This document shows, one piece after another, positions 35,855 to 48,261 of a DNA stretch of 64,000 nt. The stretch spans positions 62,001-126,000 of the forward strand of contig NW_026912147.1 of the NCBI RefSeq assembly GCF_963662255.1, given 5' to 3'. The DNA comes from Cinclus cinclus (taxonomy: Eukaryota; Chordata; Aves; Passeriformes; Cinclidae). The position numbers and the translations under genes are program-made. Under the pieces are notes generated by a model, which saw only the letters and a list, made by a program, of their open reading frames with translations, ran no database searches and was not told the DNA's origin. Numbering within the stretch: position 1 is the stretch's first letter; the number at the start of each line of letters is the position of its first letter.

Positions 35855-37229
35855 AGAGGGGGGAACATTGCAGGACAAATTTCTATGCTGGAACATGATT
35901 GCGAGACAGCTCTCCGCGGCGCTAGTATTTGGCCAGGCTGAAATCAGCGCCAATGGAAGCCAATCTGACAAGCGGAGTACAACGAGCGCGGCGATATGGG
36001 GCCACTTGGCAGGTGGCCGAAGAAAGACGGCCGCCCCGCGAATGTGGTGCCAGAAGGCAAGTTTCAGCAGGGCGTTGCGGGCGAGCTTAATGTGTAGCCG
36101 CAGTTGTTCTAGGCGAGATTGTAGCCGAGAAGCTTTCCGTCTCCATTCACGAGACAAGAAAAGCAGAACGCAATGGTCTAGAGGGTTGAGAAGAAAAGTG
36201 CTCGTAGCGAGCTCGTTGCGGCAGAAGCGAAAGCCAGGAGCAGCGTGCTCGCTGCGAGAAGTAGACGGCGCTTCGCCTCCTTGGGAAGGAAATGGCGTCT
36301 GGGCACGAACGGCAGCCAGCGAAGCTTCAGAACAGCAGGCTGTTCTGCTCAGCGTACGAGCCTGAAGTGAGTGGCAAGGGCTAAGGGGTCAGTTCCAAGG
36401 CATCTAGCTTTCCTGCTAGCAATGCCATTTCTACCCTGCTGTGGAAAACATTGTCCTCTGCCCTTCTGCTCCGAGAGGCAGAGAGCACCTCGGCAGACGC
36501 AGTGCAGAGGGAAAGGACACAGTATCCGAGGGAGCGTGACGCCGCTTAGGCGGGCAAAGCAGAAAGGTGCCGCCCGGCACTGGCTTTGACTCCCTGAGCT
36601 TCCTTGCTAGGACAGCAGCTGCCGAAAGCTGGCAACTAGGCTGCCAGAGTGCAGAATGTAGGCGGTCTGGCACGCCTGCTTGCCGAAAGCCAGGATCAGC
36701 GAGACAGCGTGCTAGGCTCTGTTTCACAGCACCTTGGAGAACACGGCCTTGAAGAATGCCGTCTCTGTTCCGCAAAAGCTCTGCCACAGTGAAGGTGGAA
36801 GAAGCAGCCTGTGGCCACGGGCAGAGCTGGTCAACAGCTGCGCCTAACTTTCCCAAGCTGCGAGAGCATTCTCAGCCGAGTTCTGCTTTGACAGAGCTAT
36901 TGCTGAACTTTTGCAGTCCCGGAGGCTGCTGAAACCAAGGCTGTGTTCTGCCTCTTCATTCTTGCCTTCCTGTGCTCCAGCGAGAAGTGAAGCTCTGGCA
37001 CGGCATTCAGCTTTGCCGCCTCTCTGCACGGAAAGCACTAGACCGAACTAGTGTGCTTCGTGCATGCTCTCTCCTCGCTTTTATGGTCACTGCTCTGCTT
37101 TTTGCTTGGCAGCGTTCCAAGGGTCCACGGCATACCTCTTGCACAGCGAGAGGTGGCCGGCGAGGAATACTTGCTGGCTTAAGTCGTTCCATGCTCAAGG
37201 CATTCATCGGAGCAACACCATGGGGGAAA
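35855..37229 (+). repeat. satellite copy 27, shortened to 1,375 bp
   Basis: It lacks four bases after 35900, where other copies read tgtctg and this one reads tg. It also has g68, front F2, aG, M2 with g694, a810, g896, g917 and tail T1. It is the only length variant in the window and so a useful physical marker. Confidence 0.98.
35900..35901 (+). other. junction of the only indel, a 4-bp deletion
   Basis: The missing four bases lie between two tg dinucleotides, so slippage between a short direct repeat is enough to explain the loss. The change shifts the reading frame that is open in other copies from r45, which supports the view that this frame is not used. Confidence 0.95.
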
Positions 37230-38608
37230 AGAGGGGGGAACATTGCAGGACAAATTTCTATGCTGGAACATGATTGTCTGCGAGACAGCTCTCCGCAGCG
37301 CTAGTATTTGGCCAGGCTGAAATCAGCGCCACGGGAAGCCAATCTGACAAGCGGAGTGCAACGAGCGCGGCGATATGGGGCCACTTGGCAGGTGGCCGAA
37401 GAAAGACGGCTGCCCCGCGAATGTGGTGCCAGAAGGCAAGTTTCAGCAGGGCGTTGCGGGCGAGCTTAATGTGTAGCCGCAGTTGTTCTAGGCGAGATTG
37501 TAGCCGAGAAGCTTTCCGTCTCCATTCACGAGACAAGAAAAGCAGAACGCAATGGTCTAGAGGGTTGAGAAGAAAAGTGCTCGTAGCGAGCTCGTTGCGG
37601 CAGAAGCGAAAGCCAGGAGCAGCGTGCTCGCTGCGAGAAGTAGACGGCGCTTCGCCTCCTTGGGAAGGAAATCGCGTCTGGGCACGAACGGCAGCCAGCG
37701 AAGCTTCAGAACAGCAGGCTGTTCTGCTCAGCGTACGAGCCTGAAGTGAGTGGCAAGGGCTAAGGGGTCAGTTCCAAGGCATCTAGCTTTCCTGCTAGCA
37801 ATGCCATTTCTACCCTGCTGTGGAAAACATTGTCCTCTGCCCTTCTGCTCCGAGAGGCAGAGAGCACCTCGGCAGACGCAGTGCAGAGGGAAAGGACACA
37901 GTATCCGAGGGAGCGTGACGCCGCTTAGGCGGGCAAAGCAGAAAGGTGCCGCCCGGCACTGGCTTTGACTCCCTGAGCTTCCTTGCTAGGACAGCAGCTG
38001 CCGAAAGCTGGCAACTAGGCTGCCAGAGTGCAGAATGTCGGCGGTCTGGCACGCCTGCTTGCCGAAAGCCAGGATCAGCGAGACAGCGTGCTAGGCTCTG
38101 TTTCACAGCACCTTGGAGAACACGCACTTGAAGAATGCCGTCTCTGTTCCGCAAAAGCTCTGCCACAGTGAAGGTGGAAGAAGCAGCCTGTGGCCACGGG
38201 CAGAGCTGGTCAACAGCTGCGCCTAACTTTCCCAAGCTGCGAGAGCATTCTCAGCCGAGTTCTGCTTTGACAGAGCTATTGCTGAACTTTTGCAGTCCCG
38301 GAGGCTGCTGAAACCAAGGCTGTGTTCTGCCTCTTCATTCTTGCCTTCCTGTGCTCCAGCGAGAAGTGAAGCTCTGGCACGGCATTCAGCTTTGCCGCCT
38401 CTCTGCACGGAAAGCACTAGACCGAACTAGTGTGCTTCGTGCATGCTCTCTCCTCGCTTTTATGGTCACTGCTCTGCTTTTTGCTTGGCAGCGTTCCAAG
38501 GGTCCACGGCATACCTCTTGCACAGCGAGAGGTGGCCGGCGAGGAATACTTGCTGGCTTAAGTCGTTCCATGCTCAAGGCATTCATCGGAGCAACACCAT
38601 GGGGGAAA
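37230..38608 (+). repeat. satellite copy 28
   Basis: Front F1t, R, M2 with g694, c810, a897, g917, tail T1. An F1-type front is joined to an M2 middle, placing an exchange between r195 and r618. Confidence 0.98.
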
Positions 38609-39987
38609 AGAGGGGGGAACATTGCAGGACAAATTTCTATGCTGGAACATGATTGTCTGCGAGACAGCTCTCCGCAGCGCTAGTATTTGGCCAGGCTGAA
38701 ATCAGCGCCACGGGAAGCCAATCTGACAAGCGGAGTGCAACGAGCGCGGCGATATGGGGCCACTTGGCAGGTGGCCGAAGAAAGACGGCTGCCCCGCGAA
38801 TGTGGTGCCAGAAGGCAAGTTTCAGCAGGGCGTTGCGGGCGAGCTTAATGTGTAGCCGCAGTTGTTCTAGGCGAGATTGTAGCCGAGAAGCTTTCCGTCT
38901 CCATTCACGAGACAAGAAAAGCAGAACGCAATGGTCTAGAGGGTTGAGAAGAAAAGTGCTCGTAGCGAGCTCGTTGCGGCAGAAGCGAAAGCCAGGAGCA
39001 GCGTGCTCGCTGCGAGAAGTAGACGGCGCTTCGCCTCCTTGGGAAGGAAATGGCGTCTGGGCACGAACGGCAGCCAGCGAAGCTTCAGAACAGCAGGCTG
39101 TTCTGCTCAGCGTACGAGCCTGAAGTGAGTGGCAAGGGCTAAGGGGTCAGTTCCAAGGCATCTAGCTTTCCTGCTAGCAATGCCATTTCTACCCTGCTGT
39201 GGAAAACATTGTCCTCTGCCCTTCTGCTCCGAGAGGCAGAGAGCACCTCGGCAGACGCAGTGCAGAGGGAAAGGACACAGTATCCGAGGGAGCGTGACGC
39301 CGCTTAGGCGGGCAAAGCAGAAAGGTGCCGCCCGGCACTGGCTTTGACTCCCTGAGCTTCCTTGCTAGGACAGCAGCTGCCGAAAGCTGGCAACTAGGCT
39401 GCCAGAGTGCAGAATGTAGGCGGTCTGGCACGCCTGCTTGCCGAAAGCCAGGATCAGCGAGACAGCGTGCTAGGCTCTGTTTCACAGCACCTTGGAGAAC
39501 ACGCCCTTGAAGAATGCCGTCTCTGTTCCGCAAAAGCTCTGCCACAGTGAAGGTGGAAGAAGCAGCCTGTGGCCACGGGCAGAGCTGGTCAACAGCTGCG
39601 CCTAACTTTCCCAAGCTGCGAGAGCATTCTCAGCCGAGTTCTGCTTTGACAGAGCTATTGCTGAACTTTTGCAGTCCCGGAGGCTGCTGAAACCAAGGCT
39701 GTGTTCTGCCTCTTCATTCTTGCCTTCCTGTGCTCCAGCGAGAAGTGAAGCTCTGGCACGGCATTCAGCTTTGCCGCCTCTCTGCACGGAAAGCACTAGA
39801 CCGAACTAGTGTGCTTCGTGCATGCTCTCTCCTCGCTTTTATGGTCACTGCTCTGCTTTTTGCTTGGCAGCGTTCCAAGGGTCCACGGCATACCTCTTGC
39901 ACAGCGAGAGGTGGCCGGCGAGGAATACTTGCTGGCTTAAGTCGTTCCATGCTCAAGGCATTCATCGGAGCAACACCATGGGGGAAA
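38609..39987 (+). repeat. satellite copy 29
   Basis: Front F1t, aG, M2 with g694, a810, c897, g917, tail T1. From r440 onward it resembles copy 27 except at r896. Confidence 0.98.
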
Positions 39988-41366
39988 AGAGGGGGGAACA
40001 TTGCAGGACAAATTTCTATGCTGGAACATGATTGTCTGCGAGACAGCTCTCCGCAGCGCTAGTATTTGGCCAGGCTGAAATCAGCGCCACGGGAAGCCAA
40101 TCTGACAAGCGGAGTGCAACGAGCGCGGCGATATGGGGCCACTTGGCAGGTGGCCGAAGAAAGACGGCTGCCCCGCGAATGTGGTGCCAGAAGGCAAGTT
40201 TCAGCAGGGCGTTGCGGGCGAGCTTAATGTGTAGCCGCAGTTGTTCTAGGCGAGATTGTAGCCGAGAAGCTTTCCGTCTCCATTCACGAGACAAGAAAAG
40301 CAGAACGCAATGGTCTAGAGGGTTGAGAAGAAAAGTGCTCGTAGCGAGCTCGTTGCGGCAGAAGCGAAAGCCAGGAGCAGCGTGCTCGCTGCGAGAAGTA
40401 GACGGCGCTTCGCCTCCTTGGGAAGGCAATGGCGTCTGGGCACGAACGGCAGCCAGCTAAGCTTCAGAACAGCAGGCTGTTCTGCTCAGCGTACGAGCCT
40501 GAAGTGAGTGGCAAGGGCTAAGGGGTCAGTTCCAAGGCATCTAGCTTTCCTGCTAGCAATGCCATTTCTACCCTGCTGTGGAAAACATTGTCCTCTGCCC
40601 TTCTCCTCCGAGAGGCAGAGAGCACTTCGGCAGACGCAGTGCAGAGGGAAAGGACACATTATCCGAGGGAGCGTGACGCCGCTTAGGCGGGCAAAGCAGA
40701 AAGGTGCCGCCCGGCACTGGCTTTGACTCCCTGAGCTTCCTTGCTAGGACAGCAGCTGCCGAAAGCTGGCAACTAGGCTGCCAGAGTGCAGAATGTCGGC
40801 GGTCTGGCACGCCTGCTTGCCGAAAGCCAGGATCAGCGAGACAGCGTGCTAGGCTCTGTTTCACAGCACCTTGGAGAACACGCACTTGAAGAATGCCGTC
40901 TCTGTTCCGCAAAAGCTCTGCCACAGTGAAGGTGGAAGAAGCAGCCTGTGGCCACGGGCAGAGCTGGTCAACAGCTGCGCCTAACTTTCCCAAGCTGCGA
41001 GAGCATTCTCAGCCGAGTTCTGCTTTGACAGAGCTATTGCTGGACTTTTGCAGCCCCGGAGGCTGCTGAAACCAAGGCTGTGTTCTGCCTCTTCATTCTT
41101 GCCTTCCTGTGCTCCAGCGAGAAGTGAAGCTCTGGCACGGCATTCAGCTTTGCCGCCTCTCTTCACGGAAAGCGCTAGACAGAACTAGTGTGCTTCGTGC
41201 ATGCTCTCTCCTCGCTTTTATGGTCACTGCTCTGCTTTTTGCTTGGCAGCGTTCCAAGGGTCCACGGCATACCTCTTGCACAGCGAGAGGTGGCCGGCGA
41301 GGAATACTTGCTGGCTTAAGTCGTTCCATGCTCAAGGCATTCATCGGAGCAACACCATGGGGGAAA
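39988..41366 (+). repeat. satellite copy 30
   Basis: Front F1t, NG, M1, c810, a897, g917, g1056, tail T2, a1194 (position 41181). A private g-to-t change at 40458 puts a stop codon in the longest forward open frame. The a1194 allele recurs only in copy 32. Confidence 0.98.
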
Positions 41367-42745
41367 AGAGGGGGGAACATTGCAGGACAAATTTCTATGC
41401 TGGAACATGATTGTCTGCGAGACAGCTCTCCGCAGCGCTAGTATTTGGCCAGGCTGAAATCAGCGCCACGGGAAGCCAATCTGACAAGCGGAGTGCAACG
41501 AGCGCGGCGATATGGGGCCACTTGGCAGGTGGCCGAAGAAAGACGGCTGCCCCGCGAATGTGGTGCCAGAAGGCAAGTTTCAGCAGGGCGTTGCGGGCGA
41601 GCTTAATGTGTAGCCGCAGTTGTTCTAGGCGAGATTGTAGCCGAGAAGCTTTCCGTCTCCATTCACGAGACAAGAAAAGCAGAACGCAATGGTCTAGAGG
41701 GTTGAGAAGAAAAGTGCTCGTAGCGAGCTCGTTGCGGCAGAAGCGAAAGCCAGGAGCAGCGTGCTCGCTGCGAGAAGTAGACGGCGCTTCGCCTCCTTGG
41801 GAAAGCAATGGCGTCTGGGCACGAACGGCAGCCAGCGAAGCTTCAGAACAGCAGGCTGTTCTGCTCAGCGTACGAGCCTGAAGTGAGTGGCAAGGGCTAA
41901 GGGGTCAGTTCCAAGGCATCTAGCTTTCCTGCTAGCAATGCCATTTCTACCCTGCTGTGGAAAACATTGTCCTCTGCCCTTCTCCTCCGAGAGGCAGAGA
42001 GCACTTCGGCAGACGCAGTGCAGAGGGAAAGGACACATTATCCGAGGGAGCGTGACGCCGCTTAGGCGGGCAAAGCAGAAAGGTGCCGCCCGGCACTGGC
42101 TTTGACTCCCTGAGCTTCCTTGCTAGGACAGCAGCTGCCGAAAGCTGGCAACTAGGCTGCCAGAGTGCAGAATGTCGGCGGTCTGGCACGCCTGCTTGCC
42201 GAAAGCCAGGATCAGCGAGACAGCGTGCTAGGCTCTGTTTCACAGCACCTTGGAGAACACGCACTTGAAGAATGCCGTCTCTGTTCCGCAAAAGCTCTGC
42301 CACAGTGAAGGTGGAAGAAGCAGCCTGTGGCCACGGGCAGAGCTGGTCAACAGCTGCGCCTAACTTTCCCAAGCTGCGAGAGCATTCTCAGCCGAGTTCT
42401 GCTTTGACAGAGCTATTGCTGGACTTTTGCAGCCCCGGAGGCTGCTGAAACCAAGGCTGTGTTCTGCCTCTTCATTCTTGCCTTCCTGTGCTCCAGCGAG
42501 AAGTGAAGCTCTGGCACGGCATTCAGCTTTGCCGCCTCTCTTCACGGAAAGCGCTAGACCGAACTAGTGTGCTTCGTGCATGCTCTCTCCTCGCTTTTAT
42601 GGTCACTGCTCTGCTTTTTGCTTGGCAGCGTTCCAAGGGTCCACGGCATACCTCTTGCACAGCGAGAGGTGGCCGGCGAGGAATACTTGCTGGCTTAAGT
42701 CGTTCCATGCTCAAGGCATTCATCGGAGCAACACCATGGGGGAAA
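41367..42745 (+). repeat. satellite copy 31
   Basis: Front F1t, S, M1, c810, a897, g917, g1056, tail T2, c1194. It matches copy 32 except at r1194. Confidence 0.98.
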
Positions 42746-44124
42746 AGAGGGGGGAACATTGCAGGACAAATTTCTATGCTGGAACATGATTGTCTGCGAG
42801 ACAGCTCTCCGCAGCGCTAGTATTTGGCCAGGCTGAAATCAGCGCCACGGGAAGCCAATCTGACAAGCGGAGTGCAACGAGCGCGGCGATATGGGGCCAC
42901 TTGGCAGGTGGCCGAAGAAAGACGGCTGCCCCGCGAATGTGGTGCCAGAAGGCAAGTTTCAGCAGGGCGTTGCGGGCGAGCTTAATGTGTAGCCGCAGTT
43001 GTTCTAGGCGAGATTGTAGCCGAGAAGCTTTCCGTCTCCATTCACGAGACAAGAAAAGCAGAACGCAATGGTCTAGAGGGTTGAGAAGAAAAGTGCTCGT
43101 AGCGAGCTCGTTGCGGCAGAAGCGAAAGCCAGGAGCAGCGTGCTCGCTGCGAGAAGTAGACGGCGCTTCGCCTCCTTGGGAAAGCAATGGCGTCTGGGCA
43201 CGAACGGCAGCCAGCGAAGCTTCAGAACAGCAGGCTGTTCTGCTCAGCGTACGAGCCTGAAGTGAGTGGCAAGGGCTAAGGGGTCAGTTCCAAGGCATCT
43301 AGCTTTCCTGCTAGCAATGCCATTTCTACCCTGCTGTGGAAAACATTGTCCTCTGCCCTTCTCCTCCGAGAGGCAGAGAGCACTTCGGCAGACGCAGTGC
43401 AGAGGGAAAGGACACATTATCCGAGGGAGCGTGACGCCGCTTAGGCGGGCAAAGCAGAAAGGTGCCGCCCGGCACTGGCTTTGACTCCCTGAGCTTCCTT
43501 GCTAGGACAGCAGCTGCCGAAAGCTGGCAACTAGGCTGCCAGAGTGCAGAATGTCGGCGGTCTGGCACGCCTGCTTGCCGAAAGCCAGGATCAGCGAGAC
43601 AGCGTGCTAGGCTCTGTTTCACAGCACCTTGGAGAACACGCACTTGAAGAATGCCGTCTCTGTTCCGCAAAAGCTCTGCCACAGTGAAGGTGGAAGAAGC
43701 AGCCTGTGGCCACGGGCAGAGCTGGTCAACAGCTGCGCCTAACTTTCCCAAGCTGCGAGAGCATTCTCAGCCGAGTTCTGCTTTGACAGAGCTATTGCTG
43801 GACTTTTGCAGCCCCGGAGGCTGCTGAAACCAAGGCTGTGTTCTGCCTCTTCATTCTTGCCTTCCTGTGCTCCAGCGAGAAGTGAAGCTCTGGCACGGCA
43901 TTCAGCTTTGCCGCCTCTCTTCACGGAAAGCGCTAGACAGAACTAGTGTGCTTCGTGCATGCTCTCTCCTCGCTTTTATGGTCACTGCTCTGCTTTTTGC
44001 TTGGCAGCGTTCCAAGGGTCCACGGCATACCTCTTGCACAGCGAGAGGTGGCCGGCGAGGAATACTTGCTGGCTTAAGTCGTTCCATGCTCAAGGCATTC
44101 ATCGGAGCAACACCATGGGGGAAA
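42746..44124 (+). repeat. satellite copy 32
   Basis: Front F1t, S, M1, c810, a897, g917, g1056, tail T2, a1194 (position 43939). It shares a1194 with copy 30, exactly 2,758 bases upstream. Confidence 0.98.
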
Positions 44125-45503
44125 AGAGGGGGGAACATTGCAGGACAAATTTCTATGCTGGAACATGATTGTCTGCGAGACAGCTCTCCGCAGCGCTAGT
44201 ATTTGGCCAGGCTGAAATCAGCGCCACGGGAAGCCAATCTGACAAGCGGAGTGCAACGAGCGCGGCGATATGGGGCCACTTGGCAGGTGGCCGAAGAAAG
44301 ACGGCTGCCCCGCGAATGTGGTGCCAGAAGGCAAGTTTCAGCAGGGCGTTGCGGGCGAGCTTAATGTGTAGCCGCAGTTGTTCTAGGCGAGATTGTAGCC
44401 GAGAAGCTTTCCGTCTCCATTCACGAGACAAGAAAAGCAGAACGCAATGGTCTAGAGGGTTGAGAAGAAAAGTGCTCGTAGCGAGCTCGTTGCGGCAGAA
44501 GCGAAAGCCAGGAGCAGCGTGCTCGCTGCGAGAAGTAGACGGCGCTTCGCCTCCTTGGGAAAGCAATGGCGTCTGGGCACGAACGGCAGCCAGCGAAGCT
44601 TCAGAACAGCAGGCTGTTCTGCTCAGCGTACGAGCCTGAAGTGAGTGGCAAGGGCTAAGGGGTCAGTTCCAAGGCATCTAGCTTTCCTGCTAGCAATGCC
44701 ATTTCTACCCTGCTGTGGAAAACATTGTCCTCTGCCCTTCTCCTCCGAGAGGCAGAGAGCACTTCGGCAGACGCAGTGCAGAGGGAAAGGACACATTATC
44801 CGAGGGAGCGTGACGCCGCTTAGGCGGGCAAAGCAGAAAGGTGCCGCCCGGCACTGGCTTTGACTCCCTGAGCTTCCTTGCTAGGACAGCAGCTGCCGAA
44901 AGCTGGCAACTAGGCTGCCAGAGTGCAGAATGTCGGCGGTCTGGCACGCCTGCTTGCCGAAAGCCAGGATCAGCGAGACAGCGTGCTAGGCTCTGTTTCA
45001 CAGCACCTTGGAGAACACGGCCTTGAAGAATGCCGTCTCTGTTCCGCAAAAGCTCTGCCACAGTGAAGGTGGAAGAAGCAGCCTGTGGCCACGGGCAGAG
45101 CTGGTCAACAGCTGCGCCTAACTTTCCCAAGCTGCGAGAGCATTCTCAGCCGAGTTCTGCTTTGACAGAGCTATTGCTGGACTTTTGCAGCCCCGGAGGC
45201 TGCTGAAACCAAGGCTGTGTTCTGCCTCTTCATTCTTGCCTTCCTGTGCTCCAGCGAGAAGTGAAGCTCTGGCACGGCATTCAGCTTTGCCGCCTCTCTT
45301 CACGGAAAGCGCTAGACCGAACTAGTGTGCTTCGTGCATGCTCTCTCCTCGCTTTTATGGTCACTGCTCTGCTTTTTGCTTGGCAGCGTTCCAAGGGTCC
45401 ACGGCATACCTCTTGCACAGCGAGAGGTGGCCGGCGAGGAATACTTGCTGGCTTAAGTCGTTCCATGCTCAAGGCATTCATCGGAGCAACACCATGGGGG
45501 AAA
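44125..45503 (+). repeat. satellite copy 33
   Basis: Front F1t, S, M1, c810, g896, g917, g1056, tail T2. It closes the tight family of copies 30-33. Confidence 0.98.
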
Positions 45504-46882
45504 AGAGGGGGGAACATTGCAGGACAAATTTCTATGCTGGAACATGATTGTCTGCGAGACAGCTCTCCGCAGCGCTAGTATTTGGCCAGGCTGAAATCAG
45601 CGCCAATGGAAGCCAATCTGACAAGCGGAGTACAACGAGCGCGGCGATATGGGGCCACTTGGCAGGTGGCCGAAGAAAGACGGCCGCCCCGCGAATGTGG
45701 TGCCAGAAGGCAAGTTTCAGCAGGGCGTTGCGGGCGAGCTTAATGTGTAGCCGCAGTTGTTCTAGGCGAGATTGTAGCCGAGAAGCTTTCCGTCTCCATT
45801 CACGAGACAAGAAAAGCAGAACGCAATGGTCTAGAGGGTTGAGAAGAAAAGTGCTCGTAGCGAGCTCGTTGCGGCAGAAGCGAAAGCCAGGAGCAGCGTG
45901 CTCGCTGCGAGAAGTAGACGGCGCTTCGCCTCCTTGGGAAGGAAATCGCGTCTGGGCACGAACGGCAGCCAGCGAAGCTTCAGAACAGCAGGCTGTTCTG
46001 CTCAGCGTACGAGCCTGAAGTGAGTGGCAAGGGCTAAGGGGTCAGTTCCAAGGCATCTAGCTTTCCTGCTAGCAATGCCATTTCTACCCTGCTGTGGAAA
46101 ACATTGTCCTCTGCCCTTCTGCTCCGAGAGGCAGAGAGCACCTCGGCAGACGCAGTGCAGAGGGAAAGGACACAGTATCCGAGGGAGCGTGACGCCACTT
46201 AGGCGGGCAAAGCAGAAAGGTGCCGCCCGGCACTGGCTTTGACTCCCTGAGCTTCCTTGCTAGGACAGCAGCTGCCGAAAGCTGGCAACTAGGCTGCCAG
46301 AGTGCAGAATGTAGGCGGTCTGGCACGCCTGCTTGCCGAAAGCCAGGATCAGCGAGACAGCGTGCTAGGCTCTGTTTCACAGCACCTTGGAGAACACGGC
46401 CTTGAAGAATGCCGTCTCTGTTCCGCAAAAGCTCTGCCACAGTGAAGGTGGAAGAAGCAGCCTGTGGCCACGGGCAGAGCTGGTCAACAGCTGCGCCTAA
46501 CTTTCCCAAGCTGCGAGAGCATTCTCAGCCGAGTTCTGCTTTGACAGAGCTATTGCTGAACTTTTGCAGCCCCGGAGGCTGCTGAAACCAAGGCTGTGTT
46601 CTGCCTCTTCATTCTTGCCTTCCTGTGCTCCAGCGAGAAGTGAAGCTCTGGCACGGCATTCAGCTTTGCCGCCTCTCTGCACGGAAAGCACTAGACCGAA
46701 CTAGTGTGCTTCGTGCATGCTCTCTCCTCGCTTTTATGGTCACTGCTCTGCTTTTTGCTTGGCAGCGTTCCAAGGGTCCACGGCATACCTCTTGCAGAGC
46801 GAGAGGTGGCCGGCGAGGAATACTTGCTGGCTTAAGTCGTTCCATGCTCAAGGCATTCATCGGAGCAACACCATGGGGGAAA
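45504..46882 (+). repeat. satellite copy 34
   Basis: Front F2, R, M2 with a694, a810, g896, g917, tail T3, g1294. It matches copy 36 except at r1294. Confidence 0.98.
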
Positions 46883-48261
46883 AGAGGGGGGAACATTGCA
46901 GGACAAATTTCTATGCTGGAACATGATTGTCTGCGAGACAGCTCTCCGCAGCGCTAGTATTTGGCCAGGCTGAAATCAGCGCCACGGGAAGCCAATCTGA
47001 CAAGCGGAGTGCAACGAGCGCGGCGATATGGGGCCACTTGGCAGGTGGCCGAAGAAAGACGGCTGCCCCGCGAATGTGGTGCCAGAAGGCAAGTTTCAGC
47101 AGGGCGTTGCGGGCGAGCTTAATGTGTAGCCGCAGTTGTTCTAGGCGAGATTGTAGCCGAGAAGCTTTCCGTCTCCATTCACGAGACAAGAAAAGCAGAA
47201 CGCAATGGTCTAGAGGGTTGAGAAGAAAAGTGCTCGTAGCGAGCTCGTTGCGGCAGAAGCGAAAGCCAGGAGCAGCGTGCTCGCTGCGAGAAGTAGACGG
47301 CGCTTCGCCTCCTTGGGAAGGAAATCGCGTCTGGGCACGAACGGCAGCCAGCGAAGCTTCAGAACAGCAGGCTGTTCTGCTCAGCGTACGAGCCTGAAGT
47401 GAGTGGCAAGGGCTAAGGGGTCAGTTCCAAGGCATCTAGCTTTCCTGCTAGCAATGCCATTTCTACCCTGCTGTGGAAAACATTGTCCTCTGCCCTTCTC
47501 CTCCGAGAGGCAGAGAGCACTTCGGCAGACGCAGTGCAGAGGGAAAGGACACATTATCCGAGGGAGCGTGACGCCGCTTAGGCGGGCAAAGCAGAAAGGT
47601 GCCGCCCGGCACTGGCTTTGACTCCCTGAGCTTCCTTGCTAGGACAGCAGCTGCCGAAAGCTGGCAACTAGGCTGCCAGAGTGCAGAATGTCGGCGGTCT
47701 GGCACGCCTGCTTGCCGAAAGCCAGGATCAGCGAGACAGCGTGCTAGGCTCTGTTTCACAGCACCCTGGAGAACACGCCCTTGAAGAATGCCGTCTCTGT
47801 TCCGCAAAAGCTCTGCCACAGTGAAGGTGGAAGAAGCAGCCTGTGGCCACGGGCAGAGCTGGTCAACAGCTGCGCCTAACTTTCCCAAGCTGCGAGAGCA
47901 TTCTCAGCCGAGTTCTGCTTTGACAGAGCTAGTGCTGAACTTTTGCAGTCCCGGAGGCTGCTGAAACCAAGGCTGTGTTCTGCCTCTTCATTCTTGCCTT
48001 CCTGTGCTCCAGCGAGAAGTGAAGCTCTGGCACGGCATTCAGCTTTGCCGCCTCTCTGCACGGAAAGCACTAGACCGAACTAGTGTGCTTCGTGCATGCT
48101 CTCTCCTCGCTTTTATGGTCACTGCTCTGCTTTTTGCTTGGCAGCGTTCCAAGGGTCCACGGCATACCTCTTGCAGAGCGAGAGGTGGCCGGCGAGGAAT
48201 ACTTGCTGGCTTAAGTCGTTCCATGCTCAAGGCATTCATCGGAGCAACACCATGGGGGAAA
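46883..48261 (+). repeat. satellite copy 35
   Basis: Front F1t, R, M1, c810, c884, c897, g917, g1050, tail T1, g1294. It is a near twin of copy 37. Confidence 0.98.

Larger units (their letters stand above)
39988..45503 (+). repeat. tight local family (copies 30-33)
   Basis: Four near-identical copies with tail T2 and g1056. A rare base at r1194 appears in copies 30 and 32 but not in 31 and 33, again a two-copy spacing. Confidence 0.75.
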
